This document shows, piece by piece, positions 1 through 6,267 of a stretch of DNA of 45,216 bases. The notes under the pieces are model-generated. The model was not told the DNA's origin and ran no database searches. It saw only the letters and a program-made list of their open reading frames with translations. This DNA is from Caryophanales bacterium UBA784. GTDB lineage: Bacteria > Bacillota_I > Bacilli_A > RFN20 > CAG-288. The stretch spans positions 1 to 45,216 of the forward strand of contig DBJE01000002.1 in NCBI GenBank assembly GCA_002297045.1. Direction: 5' to 3'. The position numbers and the translations under genes were made by a program. Each line of letters starts with the position of its first letter. Positions within the stretch are counted from its first letter, which is position 1.

Positions 1-246
1 ACACAAACTTTATGCTACTCCCAAGGGCTGCACCAATTTTTGAGCGAGTTTACATAGCATATGAACCAAAAATAAAGCGAGTTTTGTATACAAGCTACCA
101 TTCCTATTTTTGAAAAAAACATAGAAGCTATTTTCTTTCTGAGATTTTCTCCTTATATCCTTTGGAAAACAAAGACAGAAGATTCTTGCCTTTTCCCATC
201 TTAAAAACTGTAGGCGGTTTCACTCAGCAGAAAGAGAATGAACTTC

Positions 247-252
247 TATAAT
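247..252 (+). promoter_or_regulatory. -10 box of the permease gene (near-leaderless start)
   Basis: A perfect TATAAT lies 10 bases before the ATG at 263, so transcription should begin within a few bases of the start codon. No Shine-Dalgarno sequence fits between them. No convincing -35 was seen. The rest of 1-246 holds no gene that I can support. Confidence 0.55.
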
Positions 253-262
253 TCTTATCCGT

Positions 263-1552
263 ATGGCGTTAAGTCTGACCATTGTCTCGTTAACTATTCT
301 TGTTTTCCTTTCATCCGTGCTCTTCTTCCCTTCTCTTAAGATCGGAAAACTTCGCTTTTCAACTTTTTGGATGGCGACTCTTCTTGGCTCCGTTCTTCTT
401 CTGATCTTCCGTTGTGTAGATTACAAGACCGTCCTTAATTCCTTCCTATCCGATGAAGGAATCAACCCACTAAAGATCCTTGTTCTCTTTCTATCAAGGA
501 CAGTTCTTTCTATCTTTCTGGATGAACAGGGATTCTTCTCCTATCTTGCCGAGACCTTCGCCAGACGCTTTAAAAAGAACCAGCATTCCCTCTTTTTCTG
601 TCTTTATGTTCTTATTTCCGTTCTGACTGTTTTCACGTCCAATGACATCATTATCTTAACCTTCACCCCCTTCCTATGCTACTTCTGCAAACGATGCAAA
701 GTATCTCCTCTTCCTTATCTCATCAGGGAATTTGTGGCGGCCAATACCTGGTCTTCGATTCTCATCATCGGAAATCCGACCAACATCTATTTGGCGTCCT
801 ATGAAAACATCTCGTTCTTCGCCTACCTTGAGAAAAGGAGCCTTCCGACAATCGCCGGAGGCTTAGTCTCCCTTCTTAGGCTTCTTCTCCTCTTTCATCG
901 AAGCCTAAAGGAGCCGCTTCTCTATCAGGAAGACAATCAACAAGTGAAACTGAAGAAACTTCCGACCATTGTCGGATTAATCCATTTAGGAGGAGCAACT
1001 GTCCTCTTATCCGTCTCTTCATTCTGCAGTCTTCCTAGGTGGCTGATTGCCCTATGTTTTGCCTCCTCCCTTCTTCTTTTCACCCTTGTGTACTCTTTTG
1101 TCAGAAAGGATAACGAGATCCTTCCTACATTGAAACGCATACCTTATAACCTGATTCCGTTTGTCCTATCCATGTTCGTTATTGTTCTAGCCATCAACGA
1201 ATCCGGAGTAAGCAGTCATATCCTGAAAGGACTTCAGAGTACAAACCAGGTTTTCTCCTACGGACTTAGCGGACTTGTGACGGCGAATCTCATCAACAAC
1301 ATTCCTAGGGCGGTGTTCTATTCCACCCTTCTTGATGGAGCAGAGGTAAATGCCATCTATGCTTCAATTATCGTATCCAATGTGGCTGCCTTCTTTACTC
1401 CTATCGGTGCTCTTGCCGGACTTAGGTGGAGGAATCTTTTAAAGAAACAGGACATCAAAAGGAACTATCTTACTTTCATCAAATACTGTGCCCCTATTTG
1501 TCTTCCTACGCTTCTAATCAGGCTTACTGTGTTAAACTTCCTGCCGTATTAA
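263..1552 (+). CDS. ArsB/NhaD-like inner-membrane anion permease
   Basis: A 429-residue, highly hydrophobic polytopic membrane protein of the ion transporter (ArsB/NhaD, SLC13-like) superfamily. It shows two re-entrant signature regions: TSNDIIILTFTP near residue 125 followed by GNPTN near 170, and in the C-terminal half NNIPRAVF near 340 followed by SNVAAFFTPIGAL near 373. This inverted duplication of a TxND/NxP motif followed by an N-P/T-P loop is typical of arsenite and Na+/H+ or dicarboxylate permeases. About ten membrane spans are visible. The substrate cannot be assigned: no arsR, arsC or arsA is next to it. The ATG at 263 is chosen because it starts the first hydrophobic segment and sits just behind a -10 box; no ribosome binding site is present. 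It stands alone, followed by structured intergenic DNA. Confidence 0.75.
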   Translation: MALSLTIVSLTILVFLSSVLFFPSLKIGKLRFSTFWMATLLGSVLLLIFRCVDYKTVLNSFLSDEGINPLKILVLFLSRTVLSIFLDEQGFFSYLAETFARRFKKNQHSLFFCLYVLISVLTVFTSNDIIILTFTPFLCYFCKRCKVSPLPYLIREFVAANTWSSILIIGNPTNIYLASYENISFFAYLEKRSLPTIAGGLVSLLRLLLLFHRSLKEPLLYQEDNQQVKLKKLPTIVGLIHLGGATVLLSVSSFCSLPRWLIALCFASSLLLFTLVYSFVRKDNEILPTLKRIPYNLIPFVLSMFVIVLAINESGVSSHILKGLQSTNQVFSYGLSGLVTANLINNIPRAVFYSTLLDGAEVNAIYASIIVSNVAAFFTPIGALAGLRWRNLLKKQDIKRNYLTFIKYCAPICLPTLLIRLTVLNFLPY

Positions 1553-1727
1553 AACTAGGCTTCTTTCCTGCAAAAACGGAAAGAATTTCTCTTCTGTGAC
1601 AACAGAAGAGAAAACAGTGGCAGCGGAGAGGCTTGTCGCCTAACTGGCACCTGAAATGCATCATGGTTGCAGCTACCCTTGTTTTTTTCGTATTAATAAG
1701 GCCTGCAGCCTCTGAAGGAGTGTTCCG

Positions 1728-1755
1728 CCATCCGGAAGATTAATCTTCCGGATGG
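1728..1755 (+). terminator. Perfect 28-base palindrome, probable terminator
   Basis: CCATCCGGAAGATT is followed directly by its exact reverse complement. As RNA this gives a 12-bp stem with a TTAA loop, followed by a T-rich but interrupted tract (1756-1780). Position after the permease fits a terminator. A perfectly symmetric DNA-binding site is the alternative. Confidence 0.4.
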
Positions 1756-1900
1756 GTATGTAGATTGTTCTTTTCTTCCTACACAAGCTTTATATTATTT
1801 TCTTTAACCTCAGCCTAATAAGAAGGGAAAAAGTCATTTCCGGACAGGTTGGTGATTACCTTATTTTTTATTGGAGACAGATTCAATAGTTTTTATTCTT

Positions 1901-1929
1901 TTGACGGCGGTCAAATAAATGGACATATT
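1901..1929 (+). promoter_or_regulatory. Probable promoter of the DGR target lipoprotein, with a possible operator
   Basis: TTGACG (1901-1906) and CATATT (1924-1929) are separated by 17 bases. The -35 is embedded in an inverted repeat TTGAC-GGCG-GTCAA (1901-1914), which could bind a regulator. A second AT-rich element (TATTAT, 1941-1946) is an alternative -10. Confidence 0.45.
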
Positions 1930-1973
1930 TTCTGGTTGTGTATTATATGAACATAACCTGTTGCATTTTTCTC

Positions 1974-1981
1974 GGGGGGGG
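1974..1981 (+). repeat. G8 homopolymer tract in the 5' leader of the DGR target gene
   Basis: Eight consecutive Gs end five bases... before the mini-ORF ATG at 1986 (four bases, TAAA, lie between) and 31 bases before the lipoprotein start. Such tracts slip during replication and often cause phase variation of surface proteins. Here it also looks like a G-rich ribosome-binding element for the mini-ORF. Confidence 0.6.
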
Positions 1982-1985
1982 TAAA

Positions 1986-2012
1986 ATGCCACTGAAAGGA
2001 TACATAAATTAG
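1986..2012 (+). CDS. Possible leader peptide (8 codons) abutting the lipoprotein start
   Basis: ATG at 1986 opens MPLKGYIN and stops with TAG at 2010-2012, immediately before the ATG at 2013. The G8 tract just upstream could act as its ribosome binding site, so ribosomes ending here could re-initiate on the lipoprotein (translational coupling). The lipoprotein also has its own AAGGA (1996-2000), 12 bases from its ATG, a rather long spacing. This is a small reading frame and may be chance. Confidence 0.25.
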   Translation: MPLKGYIN

Positions 2013-4379
2013 ATGAATAAGAAACGTTTTGCTTTGCTTCCTTTGATTGCTCTTATGCTTACCGGATGCAATCTCGGACAGGACAAGGATTCTTCTGCAA
2101 ACCTTGCCACGGCCGAGAAGGGCGATAAGGGAGACAAGGGTGACAAAGGAGATACCGGAGCCACAGGACCTAAAGGAGATAAAGGAGACAAAGGTGACCA
2201 GGGTACTCCTGGAAAGGATGGCACCTCTCTTCTGAACGGAGAAGGTGTGCCTTCTTCTTCTTTGGGAGAAAATGGTGATTCTTATATTGATACGGCCAGT
2301 TGGGATTATTATGTCAAGAAAGATGGAAAATGGACAAAAGCGGGCAATATCAAAGGAGATAAGGGGGATACTGGAGCCACTGGCGCGCAAGGAGAAAAAG
2401 GCGACAAGGGCGACACTGGCCCTAAAGGGGACCAGGGTACTCCTGGCAAGGATGGCACTTCTCTTCTGAACGGAAACGGCTCCCCTTCCGCTGACTTAGG
2501 CAAAAACGGCGATTCCTATATCGACACCTCCACCTGGGATTTCTATACAAAAAAGGACGGGAAGTGGGTAAAGAGCGGGAACATCAAGGGAGAGGGAGCG
2601 GCAACCACCTATGTTCCCTGCATCTTTTATAACTATGACGGGACGAAGCTCTATGAGTTCTACTATGCCAAGGGTTCCGACATCGTCTATGATGGTCCTA
2701 CCCCTGTGAAGAAGGAAAAGGATCAGGACGGCAAGGAAATTCCATGGACCTTCGTCGGCTGGGACAAGTCCCTTGAGGACATCCAGAAGCCGACTGCGTT
2801 CACGGCCCAGTTCGAATGCCTTTACACCTGCGACTTCGTAAACTATGACGGAAGCATACTCTATTCAACGAAAGTGAACCGGGGCGAGGATGCCGTCTAC
2901 AAGGGGGAGACGCCGGCCAAGCCGGACACCAAGGACGGGGACACCACGATCAAATGGACGTTCACCGGCTGGGACAGGCCGCTCACCGACATCAGGGCCG
3001 ATACCAAATTCACGGCCCAGTTCGACTCCCCCAATGCCATCAAGTGCACATTCCTGAATTACGACGGCACCCTTCTTGGCTATTCCTACTGCGGCAAGGG
3101 CGGGAAGGTTTCCTACACGGGCGAGACGCCCACAAAGGAGGATGACAATGCAGGCGACGGGACGATCATACGCTATACCTTCAGTGGCTGGGACAAGCCG
3201 CTGACGAACATCCAGTCCCCCACCACCTTCACGGCCCAGTACGAGACTTCCACCGCCTACGAATGCAAGTTCGTCAACTACGACGGTTCACTTCTTTATA
3301 CGACATACGTCATTCAGAACGGATATGCCGAATATAAGGGCAGCAATCCTGTCCGGGAGGATTCTGTCGGCAGCGGGAAGAACGACGATGGGACAACCAA
3401 CGTCACAGAGTACACGTTCATCGGCTGGGACAGAGGACAAGCTGGCATCACACAGCCGACAACCTTCACCGCACAGTATGATTCGCGGCAATATTCCGGA
3501 TACCAGGTCGTCTTCCAAGGGCCGGACGGGACAGAACTTTCCCGGGAATACGTCGAGAAGGGGGAAAGCGCCTCTTATCCTACCGACTATGTGTCCAAAT
3601 GCTATTCCTACGACAAGGACAACGTGACGATGTTCGCCGGCTTTGACAAATCGACGGATAATGTGACGTCCGATCTTGTTGTGAAGGCGAACGTCGTCAC
3701 CATACCCCGCACACAGAACGGGGAATGGCCGCAGACAAAAGTGACCGACGCCTCCCTGGTCTCCGCACTGGATTCCATCACCGCCAAGGACGGACAGGGG
3801 TATGTCTCCTACAATGGCGAGAAGTATGCCCGTGGCGGGTCTCACTGGCGCAAGGTCGAGCCCATAGAGTGGAGATTCCTCTCCCGGGAGGGAAAGAACT
3901 TCCGGTTCGTCTCCGAGAAAGTGCTCGCCGACCATGTATGGAACTGGACAGAACATTCGGACGGTATTTATCCTAATAACTATAAATACTCCGACATCCG
4001 CAAGTGGCTCAACTCCGACTTCCTGCAGCAGGCTTTCTATTACGACCTATCCCTCATCCAGACGACGGAGGTCGATAATTCTCCTGAAAGCACAGGATAT
4101 CCCTCCAATAGGTATGCCTGCGAGAACACGAATGACAAGGTCTACCTTCTGAGCTGCAAGGATGTCAAGAATGCCGACTACGTTTTCGGCTCCTATGAGT
4201 CCCGGGTTGCCTATGACGTAGATGGTAAAGCATCTTCGTATTGGCTCCGGTCCCCGAGCCGCTACAGCGGCGGCAGCGGCGCGTACTATGTCGGCAGTGA
4301 TGGCGTTGTCGACTACAACTACTACTACGTCAGCAATAGCTACGGCGTCCGCCCCGCTTTGACAATGAAGTTCGAGTGA
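2013..4379 (+). CDS. DGR target: variable surface lipoprotein with collagen-like, InlB-type repeats and C-terminal DUF6273/C-type-lectin-like domain
   Basis: A 788-residue protein. Residues 1-19 are a lipoprotein signal (LTGC, Cys19). Two collagen-like Gly-X-Y blocks (about 36-70 and 117-150) alternate with two copies of a roughly 27-residue module beginning DSYIDT and ending GNIKG. Then come four repeats of about 65-75 residues of the InlB/Listeria-Bacteroides type (NYDG near the start, GWD in the middle, FTAQ at the end) and a fifth divergent copy, to about residue 590. The C-terminal ~190 residues match DUF6273 (WRFLS, IRKWLNSDF, DKVYLLS, WLRSP, VRPAL), a C-type-lectin-like fold used by DGR variable proteins. 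Residues 749-777 lie in the VR and are rich in Tyr, Ser, Gly and Asn, as expected for a mutated ligand-binding face. It is probably a cell-surface binding protein whose specificity is diversified. The 3' two thirds look more GC-rich than the 5' end and the neighbours. The ligand is unknown. Confidence 0.88.
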   Translation: MNKKRFALLPLIALMLTGCNLGQDKDSSANLATAEKGDKGDKGDKGDTGATGPKGDKGDKGDQGTPGKDGTSLLNGEGVPSSSLGENGDSYIDTASWDYYVKKDGKWTKAGNIKGDKGDTGATGAQGEKGDKGDTGPKGDQGTPGKDGTSLLNGNGSPSADLGKNGDSYIDTSTWDFYTKKDGKWVKSGNIKGEGAATTYVPCIFYNYDGTKLYEFYYAKGSDIVYDGPTPVKKEKDQDGKEIPWTFVGWDKSLEDIQKPTAFTAQFECLYTCDFVNYDGSILYSTKVNRGEDAVYKGETPAKPDTKDGDTTIKWTFTGWDRPLTDIRADTKFTAQFDSPNAIKCTFLNYDGTLLGYSYCGKGGKVSYTGETPTKEDDNAGDGTIIRYTFSGWDKPLTNIQSPTTFTAQYETSTAYECKFVNYDGSLLYTTYVIQNGYAEYKGSNPVREDSVGSGKNDDGTTNVTEYTFIGWDRGQAGITQPTTFTAQYDSRQYSGYQVVFQGPDGTELSREYVEKGESASYPTDYVSKCYSYDKDNVTMFAGFDKSTDNVTSDLVVKANVVTIPRTQNGEWPQTKVTDASLVSALDSITAKDGQGYVSYNGEKYARGGSHWRKVEPIEWRFLSREGKNFRFVSEKVLADHVWNWTEHSDGIYPNNYKYSDIRKWLNSDFLQQAFYYDLSLIQTTEVDNSPESTGYPSNRYACENTNDKVYLLSCKDVKNADYVFGSYESRVAYDVDGKASSYWLRSPSRYSGGSGAYYVGSDGVVDYNYYYVSNSYGVRPALTMKFE
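4239..4361 (+). repeat. DGR variable repeat (VR) at the 3' end of the target gene
   Basis: It aligns with the TR at 4897-5010. The first 19 bases (4239-4257) are identical, and so is a 15-base GC-rich block near the 3' end (4342-4356, ACGGCGTCCGCCCCG). This block is followed by a C/G mismatch and TTTG, resembling an initiation-of-mutagenic-homing (IMH) site. Between them, 17 or 18 differences are all at TR adenines (A to G, T or C); third-position C is kept. Exceptions are one codon (TAT in VR, TGC in TR) and three extra codons in the VR. It encodes residues 743-783 of the lipoprotein. Confidence 0.93.
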
Positions 4380-4395
4380 AACGAGAACAATCGAT

Positions 4396-4437
4396 GGCCG
4401 CAGCCATAATCAGGGCCGTAAGGCCATGGCTGCGGCC
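4396..4437 (+). other. Stem-loop downstream of the VR (DGR homing hairpin)
   Basis: A perfect 12-bp stem (GGCCGCAGCCAT at 4396-4407 with ATGGCTGCGGCC at 4426-4437) whose 18-base loop contains GGCC-GTAA-GGCC. It begins 16 bases after the stop codon and about 35 bases after the VR, and has no T tract, so it is not a normal terminator. Hairpins or cruciforms at this place are known to help target recognition in the Bordetella phage DGR; the same role here is inferred. Confidence 0.7.
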
Positions 4438-4459
4438 GTAGAATTGGGGTGGCGAAGAA

Positions 4460-4840
4460 ATGCCCGGCAAGAAAGGCACCCTTTACGTCATCACCTGCTT
4501 CGAGAAGAGCAGGGATTATCTCTTCAATGTACTTGGGAACGCACCGAAGAAGTTCCGTTATTCCTTCGTCAGGAAGATCGAGCAGTGTCTGCTTGAGATT
4601 GACGAATGCCTGATCACGGCTAACAGGATCAGACTGGAAGAGGAGAAAGAACGGATTGATGAACAGGAGAAGGCTAGGCGGAAAATTGCCGTGCTCTGCT
4701 CCATTCTCCGTATTGCGGCTAAGCAGAGATGTATTTCCTTCTCCCATTACGAGCAGGCCTCGAGACTGCTTTCCGATACCCTTCTCTATCTAGATAAGTG
4801 GAGGAAAAGCGACAAGAAGAGAAGACTTTCAAATACCTAA
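4460..4840 (+). CDS. avd: Avd-like accessory variability determinant
   Basis: A 126-residue, basic, all-helical protein without signal peptide or membrane segment. It lies between the VR and the TR, the usual place of Avd. Avd forms a four-helix-bundle pentamer that binds the reverse transcriptase and the template RNA and is needed for mutagenic cDNA synthesis. Size (Bordetella Avd is 128 residues), predicted amphipathic helices and abundance of Lys/Arg (for example KKFRYSFVRKIEQ and YLDKWRKSDKKRR near the end) fit the family. The assignment rests on context and composition more than on a unique motif. The ATG at 4460 follows a GGGGTGG stretch 10-15 bases upstream. The 3' end is followed at once by the hairpin at 4843-4859 and the TR. 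Confidence 0.82.
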   Translation: MPGKKGTLYVITCFEKSRDYLFNVLGNAPKKFRYSFVRKIEQCLLEIDECLITANRIRLEEEKERIDEQEKARRKIAVLCSILRIAAKQRCISFSHYEQASRLLSDTLLYLDKWRKSDKKRRLSNT

Positions 4841-5205
4841 TCCATCATCCAGGATGATGTCTAGGCGGTTATGGCCTGTATGGGCAATTCCCTCATTATT
4901 GGCTCCGGTCCCCGAACAACAACAACGACAACGACGCGTACTGCGTCAACAATGATGGCGATGTCAACAACAACAACGTCAACAATAGCAACGGCGTCCG
5001 CCCCGGTTTGCCTTGAAAAGGATAAGTCCTTATCCTTCTGTTCCGGGTTTCCATGGTGCCAAGTGCCCATGGAGTGAGGCTATAGGCAAAGGAGGCCACA
5101 TTCCGTTCCTTGGCCCCTTGGCGGCCAAGGAAGAAACTGCTCCGCCCGTGAGGAATGCGCCTTTCGTGGTTCATTCCTCCCAAAACGGGCGGGGATTTAT
5201 TCAAA
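4841..5205 (+). ncRNA. DGR template RNA region: TR plus structured 5' and 3' flanks
   Basis: The avd-RT gap contains the TR (4897-5010) framed by hairpins. Upstream: CATCATCC-A-GGATGATG (4843-4859). Downstream in order: AAGGATAA/TTATCCTT (5018-5037); TCCATGG/CCATGGA (5050-5073); a 10-bp stem TTCCTTGGCC/GGCCAAGGAA (5106-5132); and a two-part stem, 5140-5149 with 5185-5194 and 5150-5157 with 5172-5179 (GAGGAATG/CATTCCTC). In Bordetella the corresponding spacer RNA, with Avd and RT, forms the complex that primes and reverse-transcribes the TR. Exact ends of the RNA are not visible from sequence. Confidence 0.72.
4897..5010 (+). repeat. DGR template repeat (TR)
   Basis: A 114-base noncoding copy of the VR. 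In VR register it contains 12 AAC, 2 AAT, 2 GAC and 2 GAT codons. AAC is the ideal DGR codon because changes at the two adenines give many residues but no stop codon. Adenine sites are the ones altered in the VR. The 3' end carries ACGGCGTCCGCCCCG, as in the VR, then GGTTTG instead of GCTTTG, a TR-type IMH* variant. In the VR frame the TR is closed by TGA at 5014-5016. Confidence 0.93.
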
Positions 5206-6267
5206 ATGGAACAGGAAAAAGATTATGCGTCACTGTTTTGCTACCGCAATCTTTATTTATCCTATATTAAGGCAAGACGAGGGAAGAGATGGAGCGATGA
5301 GGTAGTCTCCTATTCCCTTAACCCGGAGAGGAATCTCCACCTTCTGGAAAGACAAAGGAGGAAGAAAGAATATCCTTTCGGTGGATATTATTCTTTCCCT
5401 GTCCGTGAGCCGAAGGAGAGAAGGATTCAGGCCATCCACTTTCAGGACAGAGTCCTGCGGCACTGCCTTTGCGACTTTTATCTTATCCCTCTTCTTGAAC
5501 GCCACCTGATTTACGACAATGCCGCCACAAGAGTCGGGAAGGGAACCGATTTTGCACGGAAACGGAGGAAAAGGTTCAGGAACCGTTTCTTTCTGGAGAC
5601 CTGTTCCAATGACGGATATGTCCTCAAGTTCGATATTCATCATTATTTCCCTTCGATTAGTCACGTCTGCCTAAAGGAGAAGCTTTCCCGGATCATCCTT
5701 GATAAGGACATCAGGGACTATGTCTCCTTTCTGATTGACACCTATCATGAAGAGGGGCATCCTGATAGAGGGCTTCCTATCGGAAACCAGCTTAGCCAGT
5801 GCTGCGGACTTCTTTATCTGGATAAGGCCGACCGGATAATCAAGGAACAATATCGATTTCCCTTCTATTCCCGGTATAGGGACGATGGAATTGTTATTTC
5901 CGAGAATAAGGTAAAGCTGAAAGAATGCCTTGCTTCGATTAAGGAGCAGCTCTGTAAGGACAGGCTGCTCCTTAATCCGAAGACGAGAATATTCTCTCTT
6001 TCCGAAGGTTTCGAATACCTAGGCTTTCGCTACTTTAGGAAGGATGAAGGAAGAATCATTCAAGTCTTGAAAAAGAAGAAAAAGGAACGGATCCTTCGGT
6101 TCATCAAAAGGAAAATCGGAACAGAAGGAGGCTATGATCCTCTATTCTATGAAGACTATCTTAAACGGGGAGACAACTATTCCTTCCTAAAGAAGATTAA
6201 AGGAATCTGTTCCTCCGGTACGAGAGAAACGGATACCTTGAAGCCTAAAGCTGAGGAATCTGAGTGA
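5206..6267 (+). CDS. DGR reverse transcriptase
   Basis: A 353-residue group-II-like reverse transcriptase that copies the TR RNA with adenine infidelity; the cDNA then replaces the VR. Visible motifs: KFDIHHYFPSI (about 141-151, catalytic Asp143); GLPIGNQLSQ (189-198), where the SQ-type motif 4 replaces the QGxxxSP of most reverse transcriptases and is typical of DGR enzymes; YRDDG (224-228, catalytic Asp pair); and EGFEYLGFRY (267-276, LG motif). No endonuclease or maturase domain follows. The start at ATG 5206 is preferred; an upstream in-frame ATG at 5155 has a GAGG only one base away and lies inside the structured spacer. The GGCGGGG that may serve as ribosome binding site is paired in the spacer hairpin. 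The 3' end overlaps the convergent protease gene by 23 bases. Confidence 0.93.
   Translation: MEQEKDYASLFCYRNLYLSYIKARRGKRWSDEVVSYSLNPERNLHLLERQRRKKEYPFGGYYSFPVREPKERRIQAIHFQDRVLRHCLCDFYLIPLLERHLIYDNAATRVGKGTDFARKRRKRFRNRFFLETCSNDGYVLKFDIHHYFPSISHVCLKEKLSRIILDKDIRDYVSFLIDTYHEEGHPDRGLPIGNQLSQCCGLLYLDKADRIIKEQYRFPFYSRYRDDGIVISENKVKLKECLASIKEQLCKDRLLLNPKTRIFSLSEGFEYLGFRYFRKDEGRIIQVLKKKKKERILRFIKRKIGTEGGYDPLFYEDYLKRGDNYSFLKKIKGICSSGTRETDTLKPKAEESE

Larger units (their letters stand above)
1553..2012 (+). other. Intergenic region with two hairpins, promoter, G8 tract and mini-ORF before the DGR target gene
   Basis: This gap holds no recognisable gene. It has a perfect 12-bp hairpin at 1586-1613 (loop GACA), a T7 run at 1681-1687, and a perfect 28-base palindrome at 1728-1755 (half-site CCATCCGGAAGATT) followed by a T-rich stretch, the most likely terminator for the permease. 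Further on come the promoter of the 2013 gene (1901-1929), eight consecutive Gs (1974-1981) and an 8-codon mini-ORF (1986-2012). The segment 1614-1690 does not match any riboswitch or small RNA I know. Confidence 0.5.

Noticed and set aside
3288..3956. 222-codon open frame on the minus strand inside the lipoprotein gene
   Set aside because: Shadow of the GC-rich plus-strand coding sequence with clear domains; no start signals or protein motifs.
4396..4437. Reading the hairpin after the VR as a rho-independent terminator
   Set aside because: No T tract follows and the next DGR gene begins 22 bases later; the position fits a DGR homing hairpin better.
4239..5010. Treating the VR/TR pair as a simple gene-duplication remnant
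   Set aside because: Differences are confined almost wholly to template adenines and an RT with DGR motifs follows, which duplication and drift would not produce.
4871..5077. Open frame over the TR encoding a Thr-rich peptide
   Set aside because: It is the TR's AAC repeats read in another frame (ACA/ACG codons); the TR acts as RNA, and no ribosome binding site is present.
5155..5205. Longer N-terminus for the reverse transcriptase
   Set aside because: The extra 17 codons lie in the structured spacer and the GAGG is only one base before the ATG; the family part begins at 5206.
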